Below the pieces are notes generated by a model. It had not been told where the DNA came from. It did no database searches and worked only from the letters and a program-made list of their open reading frames with translations. A DNA stretch of 64,000 bases, from positions 1 through 64,000 of the forward strand of contig CAVVTP010000012.1 in assembly GCA_963751165.1 (NCBI GenBank). Reading direction: 5' to 3'. Position numbers and translations under genes: made by a program. Source of the DNA: Roseiarcus sp963751165 (GTDB taxonomy: Bacteria > Pseudomonadota > Alphaproteobacteria > Rhizobiales > Beijerinckiaceae). Below are positions 9,349 through 18,060 of the stretch, piece after piece. Position 1 is the first letter of the stretch. Each line of letters starts with the position of its first letter.

Positions 9349-9942
9349 TTACTTCTGGCCGAAGAGCTCGGCCACATATTCCCAATTGACGAGGTGGTCG
9401 ACGACCGCCTTGAGATAGTCGGGCCGGCGATTTCGGTAGTCGATGTAGTAGGAATGCTCCCACACGTCGATGCCGAGGATCGGCTTGCCGCCGTGCACCA
9501 GCGGGTTCTCCCCGTTGGGCGTCTTGGTCGCCTCGATCTTCCCATCCTTGAGCGTCAGCCAGCACCAGCCCGAGCCGAACTGGGTCACGCCGGCCTGGAT
9601 GAAGTCTTCCTTGGCCTTCTCGACCGAACCGAACGAGTTTTTGAGCGCTCTCTCGATCTCGCCCGGGATGTGGCCCCCGCCGTTTGGCTTCATCCACTTC
9701 CAGAAATGGATGTGGTTGTAGTGCTGGCCGGCGTTGTTGAACACGGCGGCGTTCTTGCCGAACGAGCCCTTGACGATCTCCTCGAGGGACTTGCCCTCCC
9801 ATTCGGTGCCTTTGAGCGCTTTGTTGCCATTGTTGACGTAGGCGAGGTGATGCTTGTCGTGATGGTATTCCAACGTTTCACGCGACATGTATGGGCCCAG
9901 CGCATCGTAAGCGTAGGGCAGATCGGGGAGCGAGAAACTCAT
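9349..9942 (-). CDS. sodB: Superoxide dismutase, Fe type
   Basis: This 197-residue enzyme converts superoxide to O2 and H2O2 in the cytoplasm. The metal-binding histidine H27 lies in YHHDKHH, a second is in the AGQHYNHIHFWKW segment, and the aspartate and last histidine are in GIDVWEHSYYIDY. The AGQHYNHIHFWKW and GSGWCWL patterns favour the iron form over manganese. The start at 9942 (MSFSLPDLPYAYD) matches the family; an earlier in-frame ATG adds an unconserved lead. It is convergent with the secreted-protein gene. Confidence 0.95.
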   Translation of the reverse strand: MSFSLPDLPYAYDALGPYMSRETLEYHHDKHHLAYVNNGNKALKGTEWEGKSLEEIVKGSFGKNAAVFNNAGQHYNHIHFWKWMKPNGGGHIPGEIERALKNSFGSVEKAKEDFIQAGVTQFGSGWCWLTLKDGKIEATKTPNGENPLVHGGKPILGIDVWEHSYYIDYRNRRPDYLKAVVDHLVNWEYVAELFGQK

Positions 9943-10159
9943 GGGGACAGCTCCTTGGCGATGACGGTTTATTTCGATGACGCCGAAGGACAATACATCC
10001 TGTCGGAGGCGAAACTTTAGCGGCGCGCCCCCCAGGTCGCAACTCCGAGCGCGGCTGGACGTTCCACGGCGCCGTTGGCGCGGGCCTCGCGACCGGTTGA
10101 CGCAGCCTATGGCGCCATTCGGGCGATGCGCTTAATTTTATCCAAGGCAGGAGGGCGTC

Positions 10160-10597
10160 ATGTTCAAGCATCTTCTCATTCCGACCGACGGGTCCGATCT
10201 CTCGCGTAAGGCCGTGCTTTACGGGGTGCAGCTGGCGAAGGAGTGTGGGGCTAAGGTCACCGCGCTCACCCTGGCGGAGCCCTATCATGTCGCTTCCATG
10301 GACGCTGTTCTGGTCTCGGTCGGCGAGGACGAATACGAAGAGGAGTCGCGCCGCCTCGCCAAACAGGCGCTCGAGCAGGTGAGCATAGCGGCCGATGCGG
10401 CGGGGGTGCCCTGCGACACGATCCGAGAGGTGCACGATCAGCCGTATCGCGCCATCATCGACGTGGCTCACGCCAAGGGCTGCGATCTGATCGTGATGGC
10501 GTCGCATGGCCGGCGGGGCGTGTCGGCGCTGCTGCTCGGCAGCGAGACGGTCAAGGTTCTCACCCACTCGACCATTCCGGTGCTGGTCTACCGATGA
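10160..10597 (+). CDS. Universal stress protein (UspA family)
   Basis: A 145-residue single-domain Usp. The N terminus FKHLLIPTDGSDLS is the usual first strand and loop. The C-terminal GRRGVSALLLGSETVKVL fits the G-x2-G-x9-G-S ATP-binding motif, so it is probably an ATP-binding member. Such proteins accumulate in starvation or oxidative stress; the exact role varies. A GGAGG ribosome site precedes the ATG. It is monocistronic and convergent with ygfZ. Confidence 0.92.
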   Translation: MFKHLLIPTDGSDLSRKAVLYGVQLAKECGAKVTALTLAEPYHVASMDAVLVSVGEDEYEEESRRLAKQALEQVSIAADAAGVPCDTIREVHDQPYRAIIDVAHAKGCDLIVMASHGRRGVSALLLGSETVKVLTHSTIPVLVYR

Positions 10598-10664
10598 CGC
10601 AGTGACAATCCGTCTCTTTCGTGTTCCGCCGACGGTCGGCGTTGAGCGCTCGGCTTCCAGCGGC

Positions 10665-11498
10665 TCAGTCCGCCAGCGCCACGGCGACGCCGCCAGCGCT
10701 CAATTCGCGCCCCGCAGCCTTCGCGTCCTCGACCCGGTCGAGCCGCAGCATGGCGAGCGCCTCGCGTCCGGATGACGAGCCGAGGCTTCCGACCGCAAGT
10801 TCCCCGTCGAGGACAGGGGTCCCCGGGGCCGCCGGCTCGGCCAGCATCTTGACGCGCGAGACCCGCTTGCGCGCGGCCCCCCGGTGTTTCATACGCGAGA
10901 CGACCTCCTGGCCGACATAGCAGCCCTTGTCGAAATCGACGCCATGAAGGAGGTCGAAATTGGCGTCGTGGGGAAAGGCGTCGCCGTAGGCGAAATCGAC
11001 GCCGCCTTTCGGAACGCCGGCGCCGATCCGCAGCGCTTCGTAGGTCTGGGCGTGCTCGTCGCCGATCGCAATCGCCCTCTTTCGCGGCATGATTCCACGC
11101 CAACCGAGACGGGGATCCCGCGGATCGGGGTAGAGCACGAATTCCGAAGCATTATCCGGCGCCTCGCCCCAGAAGGCGACGACGGCGCGCTCCGCGCTCT
11201 GGTCAACGATCGAAACCTTGGCGCGGAGCTTGTAGAAGCCGAGCCGGCGCGCCAGATCGGCTGCCTGCGCCGCCGCGCAGTCCAAGAGGAATGCGGCGCC
11301 CGCCTCCGGGGGATCGCGGACGACCAGCATGTCGAACAGAATCTTCCCCTGCGGCGATAGAAGCCCTGCGTATTTCGCCTCGCCCTGTTCAAGCCGCTCG
11401 ATGTCATTCGTCAGCAGGCCCTGAAGAAAGCTCGCCGCATCCTCGCCGCCGACTGCGATGACGCCGTGATCCTCGAGATAGGCGGCCTTCTTGGTCAT
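10665..11498 (-). CDS. ygfZ: Folate-binding protein YgfZ (GcvT-like), Fe-S cluster assembly factor
   Basis: A 277-residue protein related to the T protein of glycine cleavage but without that activity. The signature K-G-C-Y-V-G-Q-E sits at 191-198, with the cysteine characteristic of YgfZ/IBA57. The family helps build or repair certain iron-sulfur enzymes, including radical-SAM proteins, using tetrahydrofolate. It is divergent from dihydroorotase with 75 bases between starts. Confidence 0.92.
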   Translation of the reverse strand: MTKKAAYLEDHGVIAVGGEDAASFLQGLLTNDIERLEQGEAKYAGLLSPQGKILFDMLVVRDPPEAGAAFLLDCAAAQAADLARRLGFYKLRAKVSIVDQSAERAVVAFWGEAPDNASEFVLYPDPRDPRLGWRGIMPRKRAIAIGDEHAQTYEALRIGAGVPKGGVDFAYGDAFPHDANFDLLHGVDFDKGCYVGQEVVSRMKHRGAARKRVSRVKMLAEPAAPGTPVLDGELAVGSLGSSSGREALAMLRLDRVEDAKAAGRELSAGGVAVALAD

Positions 11499-11573
11499 GG
11501 CGAGCCTCCGGTCGCGCTTGCTATGCCGAGCCTGCTAAATTAGGCCGCTTTCGCTCCTGTTCAAGGAAAAGCA

Positions 11574-12890
11574 ATGCCGCAGACCTTCGATCTCATCCTC
11601 GCCGACGGAACGGTGGTCAATCAGGACGGCGAGGGCCTGCGCGATGTCGGGGTCCGCAATGGGCTGATCGCCGAGATCGGCGACCTGGGCGCAGCCTCGG
11701 CAGGTGAGCGCATCGACTGCAAGGGCCTGCATGTCCTGCCCGGCGTCATCGACAGTCAGGTGCATTTTCGTGAGCCCGGACTCACCCACAAGGAGGATCT
11801 GGAGACGGGATCGCGCGGGGCGGCGCTCGGGGGCGTGACCGCCGTCTTCGAAATGCCCAATACCGATCCCCTCACGACGACGGCGGATGCGCTCGCCGAC
11901 AAGCTCCGCCGTGCGAAGGGGCGCATGCATTGCGACTTCGCCTTCTGGGTCGGGGGCACGCATGACAATGTCGTTGACCTTCCCGAGCTCGAACGCCTGC
12001 CCGGCGCCGCGGGAATCAAGGTGTTCATGGGATCGTCGACTGGGAAGCTGTTGGTCGCCGACGACAAGGGCGTGCTGGCGATCCTGAAAGCCATCCGTCG
12101 GCGCGCGGCCTTCCACAGCGAGGACGAGGAGCGCCTCAACGAACGCAAGCATCACCGCCGGCACGGGGATCACGCGTCGCATCCTATCTGGCGGGACGAA
12201 ATCGCTGCGCTTCGATCGACCGAGCGCCTCGTCCGCCTGGCCCGCGAGGCGCGTGCGCAGGTGCATGTGCTGCATATCTCCACGGGGCAGGAGATGGCGC
12301 AGCTGGCCAGAGCCAAGGACGTCGCGAGCTGCGAAGCGACGCCGCATCACCTGACGCTCAGCGCCGAGGACTACCCGAGACTAGGAGCGAGGCTGCAGAT
12401 GAATCCGCCGGTGCGGGGCGCCGACCATCGCAAGGAGATCTGGCGGGGCCTCAGCCAGGGAATCGTCGACGTGCTCGGCTCCGACCACGCGCCCCACACG
12501 CTCGAGGAGAAGGAGAAGCCCTATCCCGAAAGTCCGTCGGGGATGCCCGGCGTGCAGACGCTCGTCCCGATCATGCTCGACCACGTCAACGCCGGGCGCC
12601 TCACCTTGCAACGCTTCGTCGACCTGACCAGCGCGGGCCCCCAGCGCCTGTTCGGCATCGTCGGAAAGGGCCGGATCGCGGCGGGCTACGACGCCGACTT
12701 CACCATCGTCGATATGAAGCGGGTCGAGACGATCCGCGACTCCTGGATCGCCTCGCGCTCGGGCTGGACGCCCTATGACGGCAAGCGCGTGACCGGCTGG
12801 CCGGTCGGGACGATCGTGCGCGGCAAGCGCGTGATGTGGGAGGGGGAGCTCGCGACGCCGTCGGCAGGGGCGGCCGTGCGGTTCTGGTGA
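11574..12890 (+). CDS. pyrC: Dihydroorotase, class I
   Basis: A 438-residue zinc amidohydrolase that closes carbamoyl aspartate to dihydroorotate in pyrimidine synthesis. Metal ligands and substrate residues are visible: DSQVHFREPG (H62-like pair and R66), MPNTDP, a lysine in GIKVFMGSSTG that is a candidate for carbamylation, HVLHIST, and GSDHAPHTLEEK with the catalytic aspartate. The length suits the long, class I type rather than the short E. coli PyrC. It stands alone, so a hydantoinase-like role cannot be excluded, though the motifs favour dihydroorotase. Confidence 0.88.
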   Translation: MPQTFDLILADGTVVNQDGEGLRDVGVRNGLIAEIGDLGAASAGERIDCKGLHVLPGVIDSQVHFREPGLTHKEDLETGSRGAALGGVTAVFEMPNTDPLTTTADALADKLRRAKGRMHCDFAFWVGGTHDNVVDLPELERLPGAAGIKVFMGSSTGKLLVADDKGVLAILKAIRRRAAFHSEDEERLNERKHHRRHGDHASHPIWRDEIAALRSTERLVRLAREARAQVHVLHISTGQEMAQLARAKDVASCEATPHHLTLSAEDYPRLGARLQMNPPVRGADHRKEIWRGLSQGIVDVLGSDHAPHTLEEKEKPYPESPSGMPGVQTLVPIMLDHVNAGRLTLQRFVDLTSAGPQRLFGIVGKGRIAAGYDADFTIVDMKRVETIRDSWIASRSGWTPYDGKRVTGWPVGTIVRGKRVMWEGELATPSAGAAVRFW

Positions 12891-13387
12891 GCGGAGCGCG
12901 GCCAAGACGAAGCAGACAAGGCGCCGAAGCCAAGCGGATGCGGCGCCGGCCGTGCGCCCATGCCAACTTTTTGCAAGAGCGGTCCATTGTCGTTTTGAGC
13001 ATTTTCAATGGGTTAGCCTAGGCAAGCGGTCAAAAAACGTCCCTGCGCAATGCGGCCTGGAAGGTGGTTCGCCGCGCTGGATCATTCGCCAATGTCTTCG
13101 GCTGGAACAAATATAGTACGCACTAAGGTCGCCATCAAGGGCTTTCGCTGTCGGTGTCGCTGACCCAACAGCCGGCTCGGAGCGTCAGGGGCCCGGCGCC
13201 AGACCAGCGGCGCCGTGTCGCCAAGACAACGCGGACGTTGATCAGAGTCGGCCTCAGAGCGCCAGCTTGGTTAGGATAGCAGCGAAGTCGATTTCGAAGA
13301 ACAGCGATCTTTTTTGGATGAACAGCGAACCTTTTTCGCGGAACAGCGATCTTGCATGCGGCGCCCCGTCCGCAGGCGCCCGCGCGC
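12891..13387. other. Gene-free intergenic stretch with AACAGCG repeats
   Basis: No convincing gene is visible. From about 13300 to 13355 the motif GAACAGCGATCTT or GAACAGCGAACC occurs three times in tandem-like spacing of 20-25 bases. It is the complement of the GCTGTT motifs found at 2020-2240. The rest is unremarkable. Confidence 0.45.
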
Positions 13388-13555
13388 TCAACGGCCGATC
13401 CCGAGCTTGGCGATAGAGCCCAAAGGCGTCTCCCCCGCCGCCTCCGCGTCGAGCCGCCACACAATGCGGCGGGGCCGGGTGATGTCGACCGGTTGGACCG
13501 TATCTTCGATCGCGGCGGGATCGATCGTGAGGAGCCGGCGCCTAGCGCAGATTTT
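13388..13555 (-). pseudogene. C-terminal gene remnant without a start codon
   Basis: A minus-strand frame just after the cupin stop reads LLTIDPAAIEDTVQPVD and ITRPRRIVWRLDAEAAGE to a TGA at 13388. Its third codon positions are strongly GC-rich, like real genes in this window. There is no ATG or TTG, only an internal GTG, so it looks like the tail of a deleted gene. I do not recognise the family. Confidence 0.35.
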
Positions 13556-13961
13556 TTTGGTCCAGCCGCGCGGTCTTGCCGAGGTCTGTGAAGGCGCCGT
13601 CTTCGCCGAGCACAAAAACCGACCCATCGTCGAGGAACCACGACACAACGCCTTCGAAGACGTTCAGGATCACCGTCTCCTCGATGGCCTTCGTGCCATG
13701 CCGCGCGCCGGCAGGCACCTCGGCGTAGGAGCCCGGATAAATCTGAGTGCCGTCGAGCGCCTCGCCGAGCCCGCTCAAGAAGTATGCGCGCTGCATGACG
13801 AGGTGGCGGTGCGGCGGCAGAGCCGCTCCCTTCTCGATCCGCGTCAGATCGACCACACCTGAATCGCTGTCGCGGATTCTCAGGAATTTATGGCTCACGC
13901 CCGGGAATGGCGAATTCCTCCAGGGCAGACTGTGACTGTCAGCGAGATGAAATCTCATCAT
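13542..13961 (-). CDS. Cupin domain protein
   Basis: A 139-residue single-domain cupin. Motif 1 is seen in ALPPHRHLVMQRAYFLSG and a motif-2-like GSYAEVPAGARHGTKA follows, giving histidines that can hold a metal. The overall pattern resembles small cupins related to 2,4'-dihydroxyacetophenone dioxygenase, but the reaction cannot be assigned. Two adjacent ATGs (13961 and 13958) could serve as start. It stands alone and is divergent from BKACE. Confidence 0.75.
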   Translation of the reverse strand: MMRFHLADSHSLPWRNSPFPGVSHKFLRIRDSDSGVVDLTRIEKGAALPPHRHLVMQRAYFLSGLGEALDGTQIYPGSYAEVPAGARHGTKAIEETVILNVFEGVVSWFLDDGSVFVLGEDGAFTDLGKTARLDQKNLR

Positions 13962-14334
13962 GCTTTCTCTCCCTCTCTAATTCTTGATTACCAATACTGA
14001 TAAACCGGCAATGGCTCGGAATGGGCGCGGAGAGAGGTTCTTCCCCCGAGTTGCATTCACGCGGAGTGCCGAAGCCCTGATCCGGTGATCCCCCACAGCG
14101 AAGCCAGGAGCGACTTTCCGAAACCGAGCCTAGCAGCGGGGAGGTCATGCCACAAGGATTGCAGGCCAGCTCGTCGTTAGACGAGCGTGCGGCGCCGACG
14201 ATCTTGGGATCGGCGTTCGCGCGTGAAGCGCTGTTATGGGGAAGGCCGCCGATGGGCCGAACAGGATGGGTGTGCTATTGTGAGGCTCCCGGCGCCGTTC
14301 TCGTGCGGGCTCCGAAGATTCCGGGGGAATCTCC
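13962..14334. other. Intergenic region between cupin and BKACE genes
   Basis: A 373-base gap between divergent genes. It presumably carries both promoters. Frames on either strand lack codon bias or recognisable protein sequence. Confidence 0.4.
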
Positions 14335-15186
14335 ATGCGGCCTGTCGTCGTCACAGTCGCCATCACGGGCTCGGTGCCTCGCAAAGCAGACAATCCGGCC
14401 GTGCCGGTCACTCCGGCGGAGCAGGTCGAAAGCACGCACGAGGCCTTCGAAGCGGGAGCGTCGCTCGTGCATATTCACGTTCGCAATCCTGATGAAAGCC
14501 CGTCCAGCGATCCGGCGCTCTTCGCCCAGGTGCAAGAGGGCGTGAGAAAACATTGCCCCGGCATGATCGTCCAATTTTCCACGGGCGGTCGAGGCCGAGA
14601 ACCGTCCGCGCGCGGCAACGCGCTTGAGCTGCGCCCGGACATGGCTTCGCTCTCGACCGGGTCGGTCAACTTCCCCAATATCGTCTTCGAGAACCCGCCG
14701 GCGCTTGTGCATGAATTGGCGGCCAAGATGCGCGCCAACGACGTCATGCCTGAAATCGAGATTTTCGATCTCAGCCACCTGCACGCGGCGAGGCGGCTTG
14801 CCGACGCGCGCCTGATTGGCGAGCGGCCACATGTGCAGATCGTCATGGGCGTCAAGAACGCGCTGCCGGCGGAGGAACGCCTGCTGGAGTTGATGCTGAG
14901 CGAGCTCCGTCGGCTCTTTCCGGCGGCGACGTGGAAGGCGGCGGGCATCGGCGCGAACCAGGCGTTCGTGATGGACTGGGCGCTCGCGCGCGGGGCCGAC
15001 GCGGTACGCACGGGGCTGGAAGACAACATCCGGCTCACACGCGATCGGCTTGCCGGCAGCAACGCTGAACTGGTGCGTCACGCAGTCGTCGCACTTGCCC
15101 GCCACGACCGCCGTCCCGCGAATCCGGCGGAGGCGAGGACGATCCTGGGGCTTGCGGCGACCGGCGCGCATGCCCCGAGCTTGTGA
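14335..15186 (+). CDS. Beta-keto acid cleavage enzyme (BKACE, formerly DUF849)
   Basis: A 283-residue TIM-barrel enzyme of the 3-keto-5-aminohexanoate cleavage family. These zinc enzymes react a beta-keto acid with acetyl-CoA to give acetoacetate and a new CoA ester. The metal-binding H46 and H48 lie in VHIHVR; the FENPPALVHELAAKM segment and the C-terminal VRTGLEDNIRLTRDRLA motif are family-typical. The family spans many substrates (3-keto-5-aminohexanoate, dehydrocarnitine, beta-ketoglutarate and others). No lysine-fermentation genes are nearby, so the substrate is open. Confidence 0.88.
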   Translation: MRPVVVTVAITGSVPRKADNPAVPVTPAEQVESTHEAFEAGASLVHIHVRNPDESPSSDPALFAQVQEGVRKHCPGMIVQFSTGGRGREPSARGNALELRPDMASLSTGSVNFPNIVFENPPALVHELAAKMRANDVMPEIEIFDLSHLHAARRLADARLIGERPHVQIVMGVKNALPAEERLLELMLSELRRLFPAATWKAAGIGANQAFVMDWALARGADAVRTGLEDNIRLTRDRLAGSNAELVRHAVVALARHDRRPANPAEARTILGLAATGAHAPSL

Positions 15187-15204
15187 TCCGCGGACGTGAC
15201 CGGA

Positions 15205-15690
15205 TCAAGTCACGTCGGCGCCCACCACCTGCATCGTCAGCCAGGTCGCCGCGAGCGCCGGCTTGTGCGCGCCTTCGATCTCGATGCTGACGTCATAGGT
15301 CATCTGCCACTCGCGCTCCGAGCGCTTGATGACCGCGGTCAGGAGAAAATGCGCGCGCACGCGGCTGCCAGAGCGGACGGGATGGAGGAAGCGCACCCGA
15401 TCGAAGCCATAGTTGATCCCCATCGTCCGGCCCTTGATCTTGGGCAGCGCGCTGTAGGCCATCGGGGAGAGCAGCGAGAGCGACAGGAACCCGTGCGCCA
15501 CCGTTCCGCCGAACGGGGTCAGGCTCGCCTCAACCGGGTCGACATGGATGAACTGCTCGTCCTCCGTAACCTTGGCGAACGCGTCGATCCGGTCCTGGCC
15601 GACAACGAACCAGTGCGAGACGAAGGTCTGGCCGACCTGCTGATGAAGATCATTCGCCTCAACGCTTGGGAGCTCGCTCGAAGTGCTCAT
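15205..15690 (-). CDS. MaoC family (R)-hydratase
   Basis: A 161-residue single hot-dog domain. The hydratase motif is seen in DRIDAFAKVTEDEQFIHVD, with the catalytic Asp/His pair, and PFGGTVAHGFLSLSLL completes the site. Family members hydrate trans-2-enoyl-CoA to (R)-3-hydroxyacyl-CoA, feeding PHA or other pathways. Its ATG overlaps the stop of a 49-codon upstream frame (ATGA). It is convergent with BKACE, only 18 bases away. Confidence 0.88.
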   Translation of the reverse strand: MSTSSELPSVEANDLHQQVGQTFVSHWFVVGQDRIDAFAKVTEDEQFIHVDPVEASLTPFGGTVAHGFLSLSLLSPMAYSALPKIKGRTMGINYGFDRVRFLHPVRSGSRVRAHFLLTAVIKRSEREWQMTYDVSIEIEGAHKPALAATWLTMQVVGADVT

Positions 15691-15836
15691 TTGTCGTCCC
15701 CGAACATGCCGGGCGGCCGAGAGATGCTCACTCCGCCGTGGGTGGGCGCCGCTTGCACGCGCACTTTGCCGGTCGCGCCCGGCTTCTTGAGCGCTCTTTG
15801 CGTGCAGAAATCGAAAAAGTTTACGGGGACGAGCAT
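15687..15836 (-). CDS. Possible 49-residue ORF coupled to MaoC
   Basis: A minus-strand frame opens at ATG 15836 (MLVPVNFFDFCTQRALKK) and ends in a TGA that shares bases with the MaoC ATG. GC-rich third positions and the overlapping ATGA suggest either a small translationally coupled protein or the worn tail of a larger gene. I recognise no domain. Coding status is uncertain. Confidence 0.4.
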   Translation of the reverse strand: MLVPVNFFDFCTQRALKKPGATGKVRVQAAPTHGGVSISRPPGMFGDDK

Positions 15837-16033
15837 AGCGAACTCGATCGAAAGGGATTCGGCTGGCCCATTAGATCACGATGGGATTGAATCGAACATC
15901 GCAGTCTTTGCGCAAGGAGCGAAGTGACGAGACAATCGGGAACAGGGGGCGAGCGGCCTAAATTCTGGTTTTGGCCTCGCTTAAATTATCATGGCGGCCG
16001 GCTTGAAGGGCGCCGGCAGGAAAGGAGAATTCG

Positions 16034-16591
16034 ATGGCCGAAGATAAACCGCTACACTTCGTCGTCATGGTCGGAAGCCTGCGCAAGGGCTCCATCAACG
16101 CCGCGATCGCCCGCGCCTTGCCCGCGCTCGCGCCCGAGGGCGTAATGATCAGCCTGCTCGGCTCGGTTGGCGACTTCCCGCTGTACAATTTCGATGTCCA
16201 GGAAAAAGGCTTTCCGCCGGCCGTAACGGCGATGGCCGACGCGATCCGCGCCGCGGACGGGGTGATCATCGTCACCCCCGAGTACAATCATACAATTCCG
16301 GGAGCTCTGAAGAACGCCATCGACTGGATCTCGCGACTGCCCAATCAACCTTTTGCCGGCAAGAAGGTCGCGATCCAGAGCGCTTCGCCGAGCCTGTTCG
16401 GGGGCTTGCGGGCGCAGCTGCACCTGCGCCATTCGTTCGTTTACCTGGACGCGCGGCCGCTCAACAAGCCGGAGGTCATTGTCGCTCAGGCGAACGCCAA
16501 GGTCGACGTCGAAAAAAGCGAGATCACCGACAAGGCGACGCGCGATATCATCGTCGATCAGCTCAAGGCCTTCGCCGCCTTCGTCCGGTGA
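16034..16591 (+). CDS. NADPH-dependent FMN reductase / quinone reductase
   Basis: A 185-residue flavodoxin-fold protein. GSLRKGSINAAIARALP (about 14-30) forms the FMN phosphate loop, and TPEYNHTIPGALKNAIDW contains the family's conserved flavin and NADPH contact residues. Homologues such as ChrR/YieF reduce quinones, azo dyes or chromate by two electrons, protecting against oxidative stress. A GGAGA ribosome site precedes the ATG. It is a single gene at the edge of the accessory strip. Confidence 0.9.
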   Translation: MAEDKPLHFVVMVGSLRKGSINAAIARALPALAPEGVMISLLGSVGDFPLYNFDVQEKGFPPAVTAMADAIRAADGVIIVTPEYNHTIPGALKNAIDWISRLPNQPFAGKKVAIQSASPSLFGGLRAQLHLRHSFVYLDARPLNKPEVIVAQANAKVDVEKSEITDKATRDIIVDQLKAFAAFVR

Positions 16592-16613
16592 TGAGGTCCA
16601 GAGGCCCAGCACG

Positions 16614-16694
16614 CACCCTCACCCTGAGGCGCCCGCGACCCCCGGACCAGATCCTGGACTAAATCCGGGGAGGCGTCTCCTAGGGCGAGGGCGG
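16614..16694. repeat. Palindromic intergenic repeat (rhizobial RPE-like)
   Basis: CCTCACCCTGAGGCGCC (about 16618-16634) is imperfectly inverted against GGCGTCTCCTAGGGCGAGG (about 16672-16690). The pattern of CACCCTGAGG facing CTAGGGCGAGG is common between genes of rhizobial relatives. The transcript would fold as a long stem. Confidence 0.5.
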
Positions 16695-16720
16695 CTGCCG
16701 GCGGGCACGAAGGCTTGGTG

Positions 16721-16950
16721 TCCGCCGATTGTGTTGAAAACCCCGATTTTCGGTTCGATCACAATTGGCGAGGCCAATGACGCGCGTCGAAAAATTTTGC
16801 CTGGGGGTTCGGCTTACACAAGCGGTTGCCGGGCGGGCGAGCTTCGTAGGCTCACCAATGGCACGTTCAACGCCAATCAAGGCATGCGGATCAGCAAATG
16901 CCGTTTTCGACGACCGGCCAATTCAGGGGTTTTTCAACACAATCGGCGGA
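16721..16950. mobile_element. 230-bp MITE-like element with 25-bp terminal inverted repeats
   Basis: The left end reads TCCGCCGATTGTGTTGAAAA then CCCC. The right end, read on the other strand, is the same sequence with one extra A. The ends are thus about 25-bp inverted repeats around a 180-bp core with no transposase. No clear target-site duplication is visible. It is probably a non-autonomous derivative or deletion remnant of an IS; the family is not identified. Confidence 0.65.
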
Positions 16951-17713
16951 GAGCGGGAATTCGCGCGTCCCACCATTCTGCCGTCGACGCGGGACAATTG
17001 TGCACAGTAGGGTGATCGGCTGTTCAAGCGCCGCCGTACGGTAACTGCCGAGCGAGGCTCGCATTCAACGCGTCGCGCAGCGCGCGGTAGTCGCGCTCTA
17101 CGTGGCTGCGGAACCGCGACCCGTAAACGTACCACGCCCCCAATGAAAACGCGACGGCGTGTAGTTTGGCATCATTTACCGAACAGATTCGATCGTCTCG
17201 CGCGCTTCGCCGTGCCTGCCCTGTTAGGCGAGCGCCGCCGCAAGCCCAGCCAGTTCCAGGGGAGTTGGCCTAGCCCGTCTTCGCGGATTGGGCCGTTTTT
17301 CGACCTCCAGGTCCAATGAAAACAATAGCTTGACCGAAAAGGTCTTCACTACAAGACAGTGCGGGAGACGGAGAGCCGCGTAGGTGCAGTTTCGGCGGCG
17401 GAAACGCCGATAAAGAAAAGTCCAAGCCCAAGCGGAATACAAAAGTCGCCACCAAGCGACGTTTGACACGATTCGTCGTCCTTTGGAATCCGCGTCGAAC
17501 TTGGTTGGTCTTCACTACAGCCGTTTTTGGCCTGTTTCCTGAAATTGATACGAGCAAAGTCAACCGCTTAGACAGCGCAACCGGTTTGAAAATAGCTTGC
17601 GACGGGGTCGAATCCGCGAAGTCGGGCTAGAGCGTGACTGAGCGGCGGCGCGCGAGCGCCTCCATCTCGTCCCACTCTCGGAGCTTCCAACGGCGCCAGA
17701 TTGCATAAAGAAG
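16951..17713. other. Gene-poor accessory DNA with a short decayed frame
   Basis: No complete gene. A minus-strand frame from about 17230 to a stop at 17024 reads protein-like (DAKLHAVAFSLGAWYVYGS, then FRSHVERDYRALRDALN) but has no start codon and matches nothing I know. The motif GGTCTTCACTACA occurs twice as a direct repeat, near 17340 and 17506. Base composition is poorer in GC than the surrounding genes. Confidence 0.4.
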
Positions 17714-18060
17714 CTAAAGAAAAGTCCTGGGATTGCGCGGGCTCAGCCTCTGCGCCCGTTCGATCAGCGCGATCGAGGCGCGCGGATCCTCTCCCGACAT
17801 CGACGGATGTGACCGAGGAGCGCGGAGGCGGTGTCGGGGCCGCGCTTCAACGCTTCGCGCAGAGACCGCCGCGCGCCAGTTTCCGGAAGGGGTCGCGCCG
17901 ATAGACGGGACCAGCTCTGCAAGGTCAGAAGATAGCCGACCATGACGTGCGCCTCGCCGCACTCGGGATCCAAAGTCAAAGCGGCGCGGGCCGCCGCGAG
18001 CGCGCTGTTCACGCAAGAGCTCGGCCCGTGCGCGCAGCAAAGCCGAGTAGCCGTCACGTG
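17714..18060 (-). pseudogene. Decayed TPR-domain protein, adenylate-cyclase-associated type
   Basis: Tetratricopeptide-like pieces can be read in different minus-strand frames: ARAALTLDPECGEAHVMVGY and LREALKRGPDTASALLGHI in one, then SMSGEDPRASIALIERAQ and RLSPRNPRTFL in another. Joined, they resemble the C-terminal TPR array of class III adenylate/guanylate cyclase-like proteins common in rhizobia. No start and at least one frame change remain, so it is a fragment. Confidence 0.6.

Noticed and set aside
11535..12350. Antisense frame over the dihydroorotase gene
   Set aside because: It overlaps the conserved metal-binding region of pyrC and has no recognisable domain.
17340..17520. GGTCTTCACTACA direct repeat, considered as a CRISPR start or attachment site
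   Set aside because: Only two copies, 166 bases apart, with no regular spacing, cas genes or integrase.
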